From NCBI GenBank assembly GCA_963555775.3, contig CAUVWY020000009.1:1116001-1180000 (forward strand): DNA of 64,000 nucleotides, given 5' to 3'. Source of the stretch: JAJEDW01 sp963555775. GTDB lineage: Bacteria > Acidobacteriota > Terriglobia > 20CM-2-55-15. The notes beneath the pieces are model-generated. The model ran no database searches and had not been told where the DNA came from. It worked only from the letters and a program-made list of their open reading frames with translations. Made by a program: the position numbers and the translations under genes. Shown here piece by piece: positions 43,931 to 54,104 of the stretch; position 1 is the stretch's first letter; every line of letters starts with the position of its first letter.

Positions 43931-44197
43931 GTGATCAAGGTCGATCTAGTCAATCGGATCGTCGCTCGAACGGGTGTGAACAAATCCAAAGCCGAGCAGG
44001 CTGTCGACACGATATTCGATTCCATAAAGAAAGCCCTGAAAAACGACGATCGGATTGAACTCCGGGGCTTTGGTGTCTTCTCCGTGAAGCCCCGAAAGAC
44101 TGGTATTGGCCGCAATCCCCGCACTGGTTCCGAAGTGAGTATCCCGCCCGGAAAATCCGTCCGTTTCAAGCCCGGCAAAGATCTGCAGTCGTTGTAG
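43931..44197 (+). CDS. HU/IHF-family DNA-binding protein
   Basis: 88 aa from GTG 43931, 6 bp after GGAGGT. The N-terminal helices (VNRIVARTGVNKSKAEQAV), central GFGVFSVKPRKTGIGRNPRTG with the minor-groove proline arm RNPRTG, and the basic C-terminus are complete. It bends and compacts DNA. A single small histone-like gene with a tight dyad in its leader suggests autoregulation; HU versus IHF subunit cannot be decided here. Confidence 0.95.
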   Translation: MIKVDLVNRIVARTGVNKSKAEQAVDTIFDSIKKALKNDDRIELRGFGVFSVKPRKTGIGRNPRTGSEVSIPPGKSVRFKPGKDLQSL

Positions 44198-44212
44198 TTG
44201 GTTTCCCAGCCC

Positions 44213-45142
44213 ATGTCGTATGAACGGCTGAACGAGTATCCGGGGTTCGAAGTCTCCGCTCCGCGCCAGCCTTTCCCATGGGTCAACGTCGTGCTCTTCC
44301 TCGCGACGGTGTGTTCCACGCTGGTTGTCGGTACGCTCCTGATGATGGGATTCCGTGAGGAACTGTCGGGCGTTCCCCCCGGCACACCCCAATCGATCCT
44401 TGAAACTCCGACCCTGCTCGTCCAGGGAATTCCTTTCGCCGCGGCGCTCATGTCCATTCTGCTGGCGCATGAAATGGGGCACTATCTGACTTGCCGATAC
44501 TACGGGATCTCGGCAACGCTCCCCTACTTTATTCCCGCTCCGAATTTCGTGGGCACTTTTGGGGCGTTTATCAGGATTCGCTCTCCCTTTCAGCATCGAG
44601 CCGCGCTGCTCGAAGTCGGAGTCGCCGGTCCCATCGCCGGTTTCGTTCTGGCCGTGCCCATCCTGGCATTTGCCTTGACCCAGTCGCGCTTCGTCGAATC
44701 GTCCGAGTCGGCGGCGGGCTTGATCGGCCTGGGTGAACCTCTGGTTTTCACCTTCCTGACGTTCGTTCTCGGAATACGGCCGCCCGAAGGCGCCGAGTTG
44801 TTTCTACATCCGATCGCGTTCGCGGCTTGGGTCGGTCTTCTCGTCACAGCGCTCAATCTGATCCCTGTCGGACAACTCGACGGCGGTCATATCGCCTACG
44901 CGCTGTTTCGCGGTTTTCACCGCAAGCTTTCGCGGATTCTCGTCTTCATCCTGTTTCCGCTGGGCGTCTTCTACTGGTTGGGCTGGCTGGTATGGGCATT
45001 TCTGCTCGTGCTGCTGGGCACCCGGCATCCGCCCACCCTGGATGACGAGATTCCACTCGAGCGGCGTCAGATCCTGTTGGCCTGGATCGGACTGATTCTT
45101 CTGATCTTGTGTTTCATGCCCGTTCCCCTGACGCTGAACTGA
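44213..45142 (+). CDS. Site-2 protease family (M50) membrane metalloprotease
   Basis: 309 aa from ATG 44213; TTG 44198 in frame is less likely. Six or more TM segments. Zinc site LLAHEMGHYLTCRYYG (HExxH) lies in one TM helix and the third ligand in NLIPVGQLDGGH (NPxxxxDG type). Cleaves membrane-embedded substrates such as anti-sigma factors; this short form without a PDZ insert resembles the plant EGY/archaeal type. Ends near the convergent LysR gene. Confidence 0.9.
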   Translation: MSYERLNEYPGFEVSAPRQPFPWVNVVLFLATVCSTLVVGTLLMMGFREELSGVPPGTPQSILETPTLLVQGIPFAAALMSILLAHEMGHYLTCRYYGISATLPYFIPAPNFVGTFGAFIRIRSPFQHRAALLEVGVAGPIAGFVLAVPILAFALTQSRFVESSESAAGLIGLGEPLVFTFLTFVLGIRPPEGAELFLHPIAFAAWVGLLVTALNLIPVGQLDGGHIAYALFRGFHRKLSRILVFILFPLGVFYWLGWLVWAFLLVLLGTRHPPTLDDEIPLERRQILLAWIGLILLILCFMPVPLTLN

Positions 45143-45157
45143 TTTCCGGGGGAACGA

Positions 45158-46057
45158 TCAGCGAACGCTATCGCCCGGGCGATATTTCTGCAGGAATTCG
45201 ATCCAGGACGCCGTCGTGGGCGCGAGCGTTTTTTGGCGGCGGTGAATGATTTCAACCTTTCGATAAAGCTTGGGAAGAGTGAGAGGGATGGCGACCAGGA
45301 TTCCGTCTTCTTCTTCACGCCGGATACTGGGTCGCGGAAGTATACTGACGGCCCCCTGGGTGGCGATCGCCTGCTTGATGGTTTCGATGTTATCGAATTG
45401 CATCACCACGTTGACCTTCACCCCCTCGGCACGCAAGGCACGATCCACGGCTTTGCGAATGAACAGGGTTCGGTCGAACGCGACGAATTCCAGTCCGTCC
45501 ACCTCGGCGGGAGAAATGCTGTCCTTGTCGGCCAATGGATGCCGGGATCCGCAGACGAACACCATGGGTTCGGACCGCCATGGAATGATCGTGAGTGACT
45601 TGTTGGCTGCCGGGAACGACAGGATGCCGACATCGGCGGCGTCGGAACCGACCGCTGATACGACTTCGTCCGGGTGCAGATAGGCGAGGCGAACCCGCGC
45701 CTTGGGGTGCAACGCGGTAAATTGCTGGGTATACCACCCCATGTCGTTGAGCCCGACCGAATAGATCACCGCGACGCGCACGATCCCCTCGATCCTCTGT
45801 TTTCGGGAACGGATCCGTGTCTTCGCCGTTTCGATGCGTTCAACGACGTCCTGGCAGGCTTCGAAAAAAATGTTTCCTTCCCGGGTCATCGTGAATGGGC
45901 GCTTCGTTCGATCGATCAACTGGACGCCGAGTTCCTGTTCCAACTGCCGGACGGATTGACTGGCTGCCGACTGTGAAACCTGATTCGCCGTCGCCCCGAG
46001 CGAGAAGCTGTTGGACCGAATGACGTCGCGGTAGAGGTACAGCGTCTCCAGATTCAT
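45158..46057 (-). CDS. LysR-type transcriptional regulator
   Basis: 299 aa. The N-terminal winged HTH (ATANQVSQSAASQSVRQLEQ, then LGVQLIDRTKRPFTMTREG) is followed by a LysR substrate-binding domain (about 90-290). It is divergent from gltBD across 433 bp, the arrangement of GltC/gltAB in Bacillus, so regulation of glutamate synthase is plausible. A T-N11-A box lies just upstream of its own start. The effector is unknown; other residues resemble CysB/CbbR-like members. Confidence 0.9.
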   Translation of the reverse strand: MNLETLYLYRDVIRSNSFSLGATANQVSQSAASQSVRQLEQELGVQLIDRTKRPFTMTREGNIFFEACQDVVERIETAKTRIRSRKQRIEGIVRVAVIYSVGLNDMGWYTQQFTALHPKARVRLAYLHPDEVVSAVGSDAADVGILSFPAANKSLTIIPWRSEPMVFVCGSRHPLADKDSISPAEVDGLEFVAFDRTLFIRKAVDRALRAEGVKVNVVMQFDNIETIKQAIATQGAVSILPRPSIRREEEDGILVAIPLTLPKLYRKVEIIHRRQKTLAPTTASWIEFLQKYRPGDSVR

Positions 46058-46073
46058 GAAAGCAACTTACAGA

Positions 46074-46088
46074 ATAAGTATTCCTTAT
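46074..46088 (+). promoter_or_regulatory. LysR-type T-N11-A box
   Basis: ATAAGTATTCCTTAT, a dyad (ATAAG...CTTAT) containing TAAGTATTCCTTA, 17 bp upstream of the LysR start and in the AT-rich divergent region. A second AT-rich ACTTATTCTTC follows at about 46117. Confidence 0.5.
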
Positions 46089-46301
46089 GTAAAGCGATAT
46101 TTATTTTCTGGATGACTTATTCTTCTAAAAAGCTTAAGGTATTGGACTAATTGAGTCTGGAATTTCCTCGCGGTGCTTGCCGAAAACAGTCAGTGACGTT
46201 ATATTTATCGCTTTTCGACGGCGTGCCGGACCCGAACCGTAACCCGGCGGACGAGGAATGATCCGTTGGCGCCAGGCGGCAGAAAAGCCGCCGTGATACT
46301 G

Positions 46302-46480
46302 GCCCGCCTTTCTCACGGGTTTTCGTCGCGAAGAGTCGGAGACGCGGTCAGAGCAAGGCGCGCGCCCGGAGGGTACCGGAGGCGTACTTGACGGTACGTC
46401 GAGGAGCCCGACGAAGCGGAACGCAGCACTGGCGGATGGATCCGGCGCTGTAGCAGACAACTCGTGAGAAATGCGGGCTG
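46302..46480 (-). repeat. Interspersed repeat with inverted ends, copy B
   Basis: About 178 bp, the inverse of copy A at 8198-8375 with scattered substitutions throughout, and the same end repeats (GCCTTTCTCACGGG / CTCGTGAGAAATGCGGGCT) and inner CGTAC...GTACG-type dyad. It ends about 10 bp before the gltB start, so it forms the gltB leader. Confidence 0.8.
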
Positions 46481-46490
46481 GCCCCTGGTT

Positions 46491-49400
46491 ATGCGCAAGG
46501 ACACATTTTACAAAGGCGGGTTGTACGATCCCCGATTCGAGCACGACGCCTGCGGTGTGGGCTTCGTGGCCGACATTGCGGGACGCGCTTCGAACCGGAT
46601 CGTCCGCAACGGGTTGCAGGTTCTGCTCAACTTGAGCCATCGCGGCGCTCAGGGGGCCGAGGTCAACACCGGCGACGGCGCCGGCGTTCTGATCCAGATT
46701 CCGCACGAGTTCCTGGCCCGAAAATGCCGGGCCGGTGGATTGGAGCTTCCCGCCAAGGGCAGGTATGGCGTCGGGATGCTCTGCCTGCCGAAGGACGACG
46801 CCGACAGCCAGAAAATCCGGACCCTCGTCGAAGACGCCGTATATCGAAGCGGCCAGAAGGTGATTTTCTGGCGTGTCGTGCCCACCGACAATTCAGAACT
46901 TGGAACCTCTGCGAAGGCGGCCGAGCCCCGGTTCGTGCAGATGATTGTCGACCGCGCGGCCGGCCTTTCGGATGAAGACTTCGAGCGAACCCTCCTTTTG
47001 ATCCGCAAGCGCGCGGAGAAAGCCGTCGACGAATCTTCGATCGATGGCCGCGAGGACTTCTATGTCCCCAGCCTGTCTTCAAAAACGATCGCATACAAGG
47101 GGATGCTCTCCGCCGGACAGATCCAGAATTACTTCACGGATCTTGGCGACCCGTCGCTGGCTTCGGCGTTGATAATGGTTCATCAGCGCTTCAGCACGAA
47201 CACCTTCCCCAGTTGGCGGTTGGCGCATCCGTTCCGGTACGTCGCCCACAACGGCGAGATCAATACCCTGCGGGGGAACATCAACTGGATGCGCGCCCGC
47301 GAAGGCCTGTTCCGCTCCGAGTTCTTCGGAAGCGACATAGCGGATCTGTTTCCGGTCCTGATCGAGGGTGGCAGCGATTCCGCGGTTTTCGACAACGCGC
47401 TCGAAATGCTGCTGCTGTGCGGCAGGCCGTTGCCGCATGCCGTCATGATGATGATTCCCGAAGCATGGGACGGGCACGAAAGCATGAGCGCCGAGAAAAA
47501 GGCGTTCTACGAATACCATGCCTGCCTGATGGAGCCGTGGGACGGTCCGGCATCGATCGCGTTCACGGACGGCCAGTCCATCGGTGCCGTCCTGGACCGC
47601 AACGGGCTGCGACCCTCCCGTTACTACGTGACCAAGGACGGCATGGTGGTCATGGCCTCCGAAGTGGGAGTGCTGGACATCGACCCGGGAAACATCGAGT
47701 TGAAGGGGCGTCTGGAGCCGGGCAAGATGTTCCTGATCGACACCGGGCAGGGACGCATCATCGACGATGCCGAACTCAAGCAGAGCATTTCGACGGCCCG
47801 GCCGTACGGGGATTGGCTGGCCCGCCACATGGTCTCGCTGGCGGACTTGCCCGAGGCATCGGAAGTAGCCGAACCCGATCACGCGACCGTTCTGATGCGT
47901 CAGCAGATCTTCGGTTACACGCACGAGGATTTGCGGATTCTGATGGCGCCGATGGCCCTTAACGGTGTGGAGGGCTTGGGGTCGATGGGTAACGACACGC
48001 CCCTGGCTGTCCTTTCCGACCATTCGCCGCCGCTCTACAACTACTTCAGACAACTTTTTGCCCAGGTGACCAACCCGCCCCTGGATGCCATCCGCGAAGA
48101 ACTGGTCACATCGACCATCAGCTATATCGGCGCGGAGCGCGATCTGTTGAATCCGGAGCCGGAGAGTTGCCGCCAGATCAGGATCCTGTCGCCGATTCTC
48201 GACAACGCGGAGTTTGCGAAGCTGGTTTCCTGCACGCCGGACGGTTACGAGAGCCGGACGTTGTCAATGATCTTCGCGGTTGCCGAAGGCAGCGCGGGGC
48301 TGGAACGGAGGATGGAAACCCTGTGTGCCGAAGCGGTACAGGCGATCGATGACGGGGTCAACATCCTGATCCTTTCCGACCGCGGCATCGACGAACGCCA
48401 TGCGCCCATTCCGAGTCTGCTTGCCGCGGCAGGGGTCCACCACCGTCTGGTCCGGGAAGGCAAGCGTACCCGGGCCTCGATCGTCCTTGAAACCGGCGAG
48501 GCGCGCGAGGTGCACCACTATTGCCTGCTTCTGGGCTACGGCGCGACGGCGATCAATCCGTACCTGGCCTTTGAAACACTCGATGACATGATTCGCGAGA
48601 AACTGATCGACGTGTCGCACCGGGAGGCCGTCAACCATTACGTCAAGGCGGTCCGCAAAGGCATCGTGAAGGTGATGTCCAAGATGGGTATCTCGACCTT
48701 GCAGGGATATCGCGGGGCACAGATTTTTGAAGCGATCGGATTGAACAAGTCGTTTGTCGATAAGTATTTCACCTGGACCGCCTCACGCATCGGCGGCATC
48801 GGCATCGACGAAATTGCACAGGAATTATTGAACCACCATCGCCACGCTTTCCCGGATCGGCCGGTCCGGGCGTCGAAGTTGGAATGGGGAGGCTACTACC
48901 AGTGGCGCCGCGAGGGGGAGTACCACATGTACAACCCCGAGACCGTCCATCTGTTGCAGTATTCGACGCGGTCGAACAACTACGAGTTGTTCCGGAAATT
49001 CAGCGCCGCCGCCAACGAAACCGACAGGAAGCTCTGCACGTTGCGCGGTCTTCTGGAATTCGATTTCGCTCCCCACGCGGTTCCGTTGGAGGAAGTCGAA
49101 CCCGTTGACGTGATCGTCAAGCGATTTGCGACCGGGGCCATGTCGTTCGGATCGATCAGCAAGGAGGCGCACGAGACCCTGGCGATTGCCATGAACCGCA
49201 TTGGCGGCAAGAGCAACACCGGTGAAGGCGGGGAAGACCCGGCCCGCTTTATTCCCGACGCCAACGGCGATTTCCGGCGCAGCGCCGTGAAACAGGTGGC
49301 CTCGGGCCGTTTCGGCGTGACCAGCGAGTACCTGGTGAATGCGGACGAGCTTCAGATCAAGATGGCCCAGGGCGCCAAGCCTGGAGAAGGCGGACAACTC

Positions 49401-51026
49401 CCGGGCTACAAGGTGGACAAGAACATTGCACGCGTCCGCTACTCCACTCCGGGCGTCGGGCTCATATCTCCGCCTCCACATCACGACATCTATTCGATTG
49501 AAGATCTGGCTCAGTTGATCTTCGATTTGAAGAACTCGAACCCGCGGGCGCGGGTGAGCGTCAAGCTGGTTTCCGAGGTTGGAGTCGGCACGGTCGCCGC
49601 GGGGGTTTCGAAAGCCCACGCCGATGTCGTCCTGATTTCCGGCGACAGCGGGGGAACGGGCGCATCGCCGCTGACGAGCCTGAAGCACGCGGGCGTTCCG
49701 TGGGAACTGGGGTTGGCCGAAACGCACCAGGTGCTGGTCGCCAACGACCTGCGGAGCCGGATCGTCGTTCAGACCGATGGCCAGATCAAGACCGGCCGCG
49801 ACGTGGTGATTGCCGCGTTGCTGGGGGCCGAAGAGTACGGCATTGCCACGGCCGCTCTGATCGTGACGGGCTGCATCATGATGCGGGTCTGCCATCTGAA
49901 CACTTGCCCGGTCGGTATCGCCACTCAGGATCCGAGGCTCCGAGAGAAGTTTGCCGGCGATCCGGCACACGTTGTCAATTACTTCCGCTTCATTGCCGAA
50001 GAGGTTCGCGAATTGATGGCGCGGTTGGGCTTCCGTACCGTCGATGAGATGGTCGGACGGATGGACAAGCTTCGGACCGGACACGCGATCGATCACTGGA
50101 AAGGCCGGAAGCTGGATCTGTCGGCGCTCCTGGACAAGCCGCATGTGACTTCCGACGTGGGGATACGGAAGCTCAAGGAACAGAATCACGGAATCGACAA
50201 GGTTCTCGACCGTAAGTTGATCGAGTTGTGCCGCGAGGCGCTCGAACACCGGGAGCCTGTCGAGTTGCGATTGCCCATCCGAAACACCGACCGGACGACG
50301 GGCACCATCCTTGGAAGCGAAGTGACCCGGCGTTACGGGGCCGACGGCCTGGAGGACGACTGCATCGACATCCACTTCACGGGATCGGCGGGGCAGAGTT
50401 TCGGGGCGTTTCTGCCTCGCGGCATCACGCTGACGCTGGAAGGCGACGCCAACGACTACATGGCCAAGGGTTTGTCCGGAGGCCGCATTATCCTGTTCCC
50501 GCCCAAGATGGCGGACTTCGTACCCGAACGGAACGTGATCGCCGGCAACGTCGTTCTCTACGGTGCGACTGGCGGCGAAGTGTTTATCCGCGGGCTCGTC
50601 GGAGAGCGGTTTTGTGTCCGCAACAGCGGTGCGGTCGCCGTGGTTGAAGGCGTCGGCGACCACGCCTGCGAGTATATGACCGGCGGACGCGTGGTGGTAC
50701 TCGGCAAATCGGGCCGGAACTTTGCCGCGGGAATGAGCGGTGGCATTGCTTACGTACTGGACCGCGACCGAGATTTCGCGTCGCACTGCAATCTGGAGAT
50801 GGTGGACCTCGAGCACTTTGAGAACGAAGCCGAGGAAAGCTTCGTTCGGTTCCTGATCGAGCGTCACATCAACGTCACCGACAGCGATTACGCCCAGTCG
50901 ATTCTGAACGATTGGTCCGATTTGCGCATGAAGTTCGTGAAGGTAATGCCCCTGGATTACCGGAGAGCGATGTCCGAGCAGAAGAAGACCGGGGGCGGCA
51001 TATTGGAAGTGGCCCGGCATGGGTGA
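46491..51026 (+). CDS. gltB: Glutamate synthase, large (alpha) subunit
   Basis: 1511 aa from ATG 46491; an upstream start (46464) would lie inside repeat B. It combines the glutaminase Cys21 (HDACGVGF, 20-residue propeptide), the FMN synthase domain (GAMSFGSISKEAHETLA ... GEGGEDPARF), the [3Fe-4S] cysteines in CIMMRVCHLNTC, and the C-terminal GXGXG domain (GDHACEYMTGGRVVVLG). It makes two glutamates from glutamine and 2-oxoglutarate with the GltD subunit. It overlaps gltD by 8 bp. A divergent LysR gene may control it. Confidence 0.97.
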   Translation: MRKDTFYKGGLYDPRFEHDACGVGFVADIAGRASNRIVRNGLQVLLNLSHRGAQGAEVNTGDGAGVLIQIPHEFLARKCRAGGLELPAKGRYGVGMLCLPKDDADSQKIRTLVEDAVYRSGQKVIFWRVVPTDNSELGTSAKAAEPRFVQMIVDRAAGLSDEDFERTLLLIRKRAEKAVDESSIDGREDFYVPSLSSKTIAYKGMLSAGQIQNYFTDLGDPSLASALIMVHQRFSTNTFPSWRLAHPFRYVAHNGEINTLRGNINWMRAREGLFRSEFFGSDIADLFPVLIEGGSDSAVFDNALEMLLLCGRPLPHAVMMMIPEAWDGHESMSAEKKAFYEYHACLMEPWDGPASIAFTDGQSIGAVLDRNGLRPSRYYVTKDGMVVMASEVGVLDIDPGNIELKGRLEPGKMFLIDTGQGRIIDDAELKQSISTARPYGDWLARHMVSLADLPEASEVAEPDHATVLMRQQIFGYTHEDLRILMAPMALNGVEGLGSMGNDTPLAVLSDHSPPLYNYFRQLFAQVTNPPLDAIREELVTSTISYIGAERDLLNPEPESCRQIRILSPILDNAEFAKLVSCTPDGYESRTLSMIFAVAEGSAGLERRMETLCAEAVQAIDDGVNILILSDRGIDERHAPIPSLLAAAGVHHRLVREGKRTRASIVLETGEAREVHHYCLLLGYGATAINPYLAFETLDDMIREKLIDVSHREAVNHYVKAVRKGIVKVMSKMGISTLQGYRGAQIFEAIGLNKSFVDKYFTWTASRIGGIGIDEIAQELLNHHRHAFPDRPVRASKLEWGGYYQWRREGEYHMYNPETVHLLQYSTRSNNYELFRKFSAAANETDRKLCTLRGLLEFDFAPHAVPLEEVEPVDVIVKRFATGAMSFGSISKEAHETLAIAMNRIGGKSNTGEGGEDPARFIPDANGDFRRSAVKQVASGRFGVTSEYLVNADELQIKMAQGAKPGEGGQLPGYKVDKNIARVRYSTPGVGLISPPPHHDIYSIEDLAQLIFDLKNSNPRARVSVKLVSEVGVGTVAAGVSKAHADVVLISGDSGGTGASPLTSLKHAGVPWELGLAETHQVLVANDLRSRIVVQTDGQIKTGRDVVIAALLGAEEYGIATAALIVTGCIMMRVCHLNTCPVGIATQDPRLREKFAGDPAHVVNYFRFIAEEVRELMARLGFRTVDEMVGRMDKLRTGHAIDHWKGRKLDLSALLDKPHVTSDVGIRKLKEQNHGIDKVLDRKLIELCREALEHREPVELRLPIRNTDRTTGTILGSEVTRRYGADGLEDDCIDIHFTGSAGQSFGAFLPRGITLTLEGDANDYMAKGLSGGRIILFPPKMADFVPERNVIAGNVVLYGATGGEVFIRGLVGERFCVRNSGAVAVVEGVGDHACEYMTGGRVVVLGKSGRNFAAGMSGGIAYVLDRDRDFASHCNLEMVDLEHFENEAEESFVRFLIERHINVTDSDYAQSILNDWSDLRMKFVKVMPLDYRRAMSEQKKTGGGILEVARHG

Positions 51027-52458
51027 TCCCGGCGGATTTCTCGAAATCGCCCGCGTTCTCCCGGAACGGCGTCCCGTCAGGGAGCGGCTCGACGATTATC
51101 GAGAGGTATACGAGGACTTCCCCGAGTCCGACCTCAAAAAGCAGGCGGCGCGGTGCATGGACTGCGGCATCCCGTTCTGCCATCAGGGCTGCCCGCTGGG
51201 GAACATCATTCCCGACTGGAACGATCTGGTCTATCGGGACCACTGGGACGAGGCGATCGATCGTCTGCATGCAACCAACAACTTTCCGGAGTGGACCGGG
51301 CGGCTGTGTCCGGCCCCCTGCGAGGGTTCCTGCGTGTTGGGCATCAACGCCGACGCGGTTACGATCAAACAGATCGAGTTGACGATCGTTGAGCATGCCT
51401 TCAATGAAGGCTGGATCAAGGCATCGCCACCCGTGTCCCGGACGGGCAAGACGGTGGGCGTGGTGGGCTCGGGTCCTGCAGGGCTGGCTGCCGCCGATTT
51501 GTTGAATCGGGCGGGGCATAGGGTCACCGTATTTGAGCGTGCCGATCGAATTGGCGGCCTGCTCCGTTACGGCATCCCGGAATTCAAGATGGAAAAGAAG
51601 TTCCTGGACCGCCGCCTTCGGATCATGGAAGAAGAAGGCGTCGATTTCAGGACCAACGTCAACGTTGGAGTGAACGTGGCCGTCGACGAGTTGAAGGCAG
51701 GCTTCGATGCCTTGCTTCTCGCGGGCGGCGCCACCGCGCCCCGCGACCTCAAGGTTCCGGGCCGCGAACTCGATGGCATTCACTTCGCGATGGACTACCT
51801 GCCCCTACAGAACAGGATTTGCGAAGGCGACCGGGTTGCCGACGAGTCGATGATCACCGCCGAAGGCAAGATTGTGGTCATTATCGGAGGCGGCGATACG
51901 GGCGCCGACTGTCTGGGGACCGCACACCGGCAGGGCGCCGCCGAAATCCACCAGTTTGAATTGCTCAACCGGCCGCCGGATTCGAGAGGGGGAGACAATC
52001 CCTGGCCGAATTGGCCGAACATCTTTCGGACTTCGTCGGCGCACGAGGAAGGGGGACTCCGCAAGTACAGCGTTTCGACCAAGAGCTTCACCGGTTCGAA
52101 GGGGCATGTCGAAAAGCTTCAGGGCGTTGAAGTCGATGTCGGGCGCACACCCGACGGGCGTTTCAAGATCGACGAAGTGCCCAGCAGCGAATTCGAGATG
52201 GACGTCGATCTGGTGCTGCTGGCCATGGGCTTTCTGGGTCCGGAAAAGAATGGAATGTTGTCCCAGCTTGGCGTGGGGTTGAACGAACGCGGCAACGTCG
52301 TGGGCGATGGCAACATGATGACGACTGTCGACGGCGTGTTCGCTGCAGGCGACATGTCACGAGGGCAATCCCTGATCGTGTGGGCCATTCGCGAGGGCCG
52401 GCTTGCCGCGAGGGGAATCGACCTGTACCTGATGGGTACGACGGAGTTGCCCACTTAG
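51019..52458 (+). CDS. gltD: Glutamate synthase, small (beta) subunit
   Basis: 479 aa. Carries electrons from NADPH to the large subunit. N-terminal cysteine clusters (RCMDCGIPFCHQGCPLGN and LCPAPCEGSC) bind two [4Fe-4S]; GVVGSGPAGLAAADLL binds FAD and VVIIGGGDTGADCLG binds NADPH. ATG 51019 overlaps the gltB stop. Full length and intact. Confidence 0.97.
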   Translation: MGDPGGFLEIARVLPERRPVRERLDDYREVYEDFPESDLKKQAARCMDCGIPFCHQGCPLGNIIPDWNDLVYRDHWDEAIDRLHATNNFPEWTGRLCPAPCEGSCVLGINADAVTIKQIELTIVEHAFNEGWIKASPPVSRTGKTVGVVGSGPAGLAAADLLNRAGHRVTVFERADRIGGLLRYGIPEFKMEKKFLDRRLRIMEEEGVDFRTNVNVGVNVAVDELKAGFDALLLAGGATAPRDLKVPGRELDGIHFAMDYLPLQNRICEGDRVADESMITAEGKIVVIIGGGDTGADCLGTAHRQGAAEIHQFELLNRPPDSRGGDNPWPNWPNIFRTSSAHEEGGLRKYSVSTKSFTGSKGHVEKLQGVEVDVGRTPDGRFKIDEVPSSEFEMDVDLVLLAMGFLGPEKNGMLSQLGVGLNERGNVVGDGNMMTTVDGVFAAGDMSRGQSLIVWAIREGRLAARGIDLYLMGTTELPT

Positions 52459-52541
52459 GAACCGGTGGCGGAGCCCGGCAGGGTTCGGCCACGGGCTGCC
52501 AGGACCCGCCCCTCCCTCCGCATCATGTTACTTTTGAAATC
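52459..52541. other. gltD-lysC spacer with hairpin tail
   Basis: Contains GGAGCCCGGCAGGG and CGGCCACGGGCTGCC, resembling the element at 27600-27660. No gene. Confidence 0.4.
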
Positions 52542-53888
52542 ATGATCGTAATGAAGTTTGGCGGTACTTCCGTCCGGGATACCGCCGCGATGGATCGGGC
52601 GTGCCGTATTGTCGCCGACCGTATCGACCAGGCCCCTCTGGTTGTCGTCAGTGCGATGTCGGGCGTCACGAGCAACTTGCTCGAGATGTCGCGTTTGGCG
52701 GCGGCCGGGCGGTTCGGCGAGGTCCTGTCCGTCTACGACCGAGTCCGCGGGCAACACCTGGAAATGCTGGACAGCCTCGAGAGCGACCTCGAAGAACTTC
52801 GAGCCACTCTGGAGCTTGCTGCCCACGACGGGATCACTCCGGCCAGGGAGGACCGTATCGCTTCGTTCGGGGAACGGTTGTCTTCCCGCATCTTCGCTTC
52901 ACGGCTGTCCCCTCTCGTGCCGACAACCCATGTCGACTCGCGGCGCTGCCTGATCACCGACGAACGTTTCACCCGCGCGATTCCAATGGTGGAGGAAACC
53001 ACCGCACGCCTGGACGAGATCGTCCGACCTCTCATCGCTCCCGGTTCCGCCGTCGTCATGGGTGGGTACATGGGGTCGACCCTGTCGGGAGAGACCTCGA
53101 CACTGGGGCGGGGTGGCTCCGATTACACGGCCACGCTCTTCGGTGCTTGCCTGGGAGCGACCGAAGTGCAGATATGGACCGACGTGGACGGGATGATGAC
53201 CGCCGATCCGCGGGTGGTGCCCGATGCCTGGACGATCCGGCGCATCTCGTTCGACGAGGCGGCGGAACTGGCGTACTTCGGCGCCAAGGTTCTGCATCCT
53301 CTCACTCTCATCCCGGCCATTCAGAAAGGCGTACCCGTGCATGTACTCAATTCAGCCCGTCCCGAGGGCCGGGGCACGGTGATCGCGACCGACGCTCCGG
53401 TGGCAGGCGGTCCGGTCAAGTCGTTTGCGTGCAAGCGCGGCATCGCCGCCGTCACCGTCACCTCGTCGCGAATGTTGATGGCGCACGGTTTTCTCAGGGC
53501 GCTGTTCGAAGTCTTTGACAAGCACGAGACCAGCGTGGACGTGGTGACGACATCGGAAGTCTCGGTTTCGCTGACACTGGACGATCAGAGTTCGCTGAAC
53601 GCGATCGTCAAGGATCTCGAAGCATTGGGAACCGTTCAGGTCGAGCGCGGGCTGGCTCTGGTGTGCCTGGTGGGCGCCAACCTCAAGGACAGCCGGGGCA
53701 TCGCCTCGAAGGCATTCGGTTGCCTGGCAGACGTAAACCTGCGGATGATCTCTCAAGGGGCTTCCCACATCAATCTGACATTCGTGGTCGGTGAAGATTG
53801 GGTCGATACCGTCGTTCGCCGACTCCATGCCGCCTTTTTCGAAAGCTTCAATCCGAAACTGTTCGAACGTCCCGGTTCACGCGCCTGA
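52542..53888 (+). CDS. Aspartate kinase
   Basis: 448 aa from ATG 52542 (ATG 52551 also possible). It phosphorylates aspartate, the first step to lysine, threonine and methionine. MKFGGTSV at the N-terminus, GRGGSDYTATLFG and TDVDGMMTADPRVVPDA are catalytic motifs. Two ACT domains occupy the last ~150 residues (VTVTSSRMLMAHGFLRALF ... VSVSLTLDDQSSL), so feedback control by lysine or threonine is expected. It is monofunctional like E. coli LysC and follows gltD on the same strand. Confidence 0.94.
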   Translation: MIVMKFGGTSVRDTAAMDRACRIVADRIDQAPLVVVSAMSGVTSNLLEMSRLAAAGRFGEVLSVYDRVRGQHLEMLDSLESDLEELRATLELAAHDGITPAREDRIASFGERLSSRIFASRLSPLVPTTHVDSRRCLITDERFTRAIPMVEETTARLDEIVRPLIAPGSAVVMGGYMGSTLSGETSTLGRGGSDYTATLFGACLGATEVQIWTDVDGMMTADPRVVPDAWTIRRISFDEAAELAYFGAKVLHPLTLIPAIQKGVPVHVLNSARPEGRGTVIATDAPVAGGPVKSFACKRGIAAVTVTSSRMLMAHGFLRALFEVFDKHETSVDVVTTSEVSVSLTLDDQSSLNAIVKDLEALGTVQVERGLALVCLVGANLKDSRGIASKAFGCLADVNLRMISQGASHINLTFVVGEDWVDTVVRRLHAAFFESFNPKLFERPGSRA

Positions 53889-54009
53889 GAACGCGGGCAT
53901 CTCTTCTCGGGCGCGTGGTGCGGCGCGTTCCTCGCGCCGGTATACGCGCCACGCCCGCTCTTCTCTTCCCTGTAACGCATTACAGAAGCAGGCCCGGCCC
54001 AGGCGGTCC

Positions 54010-54067
54010 AATATTCGGGATGGAGACTGACCTTTGCGGGCAGGATGCCCGCGTTCCCAGGGCGCGC
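54010..54067 (+). repeat. 58-bp interspersed repeat, copy 2
   Basis: AATATTCGGGATGGAGACTG through GGATGCCCGCGTTCCCAGG, matching 40880-40938 in inverse orientation. Confidence 0.75.
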
Positions 54068-54104
54068 TGATGCGCGCAAGAAAAAGGCGGTTGAATTTCG
54101 AAAA

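Noticed and set aside
48825..51020. 731-codon minus-strand frame opposite gltB
   Set aside because: It is a mirror of the glutamate synthase codons; gltB has every domain and catalytic motif, and the antisense product has none.
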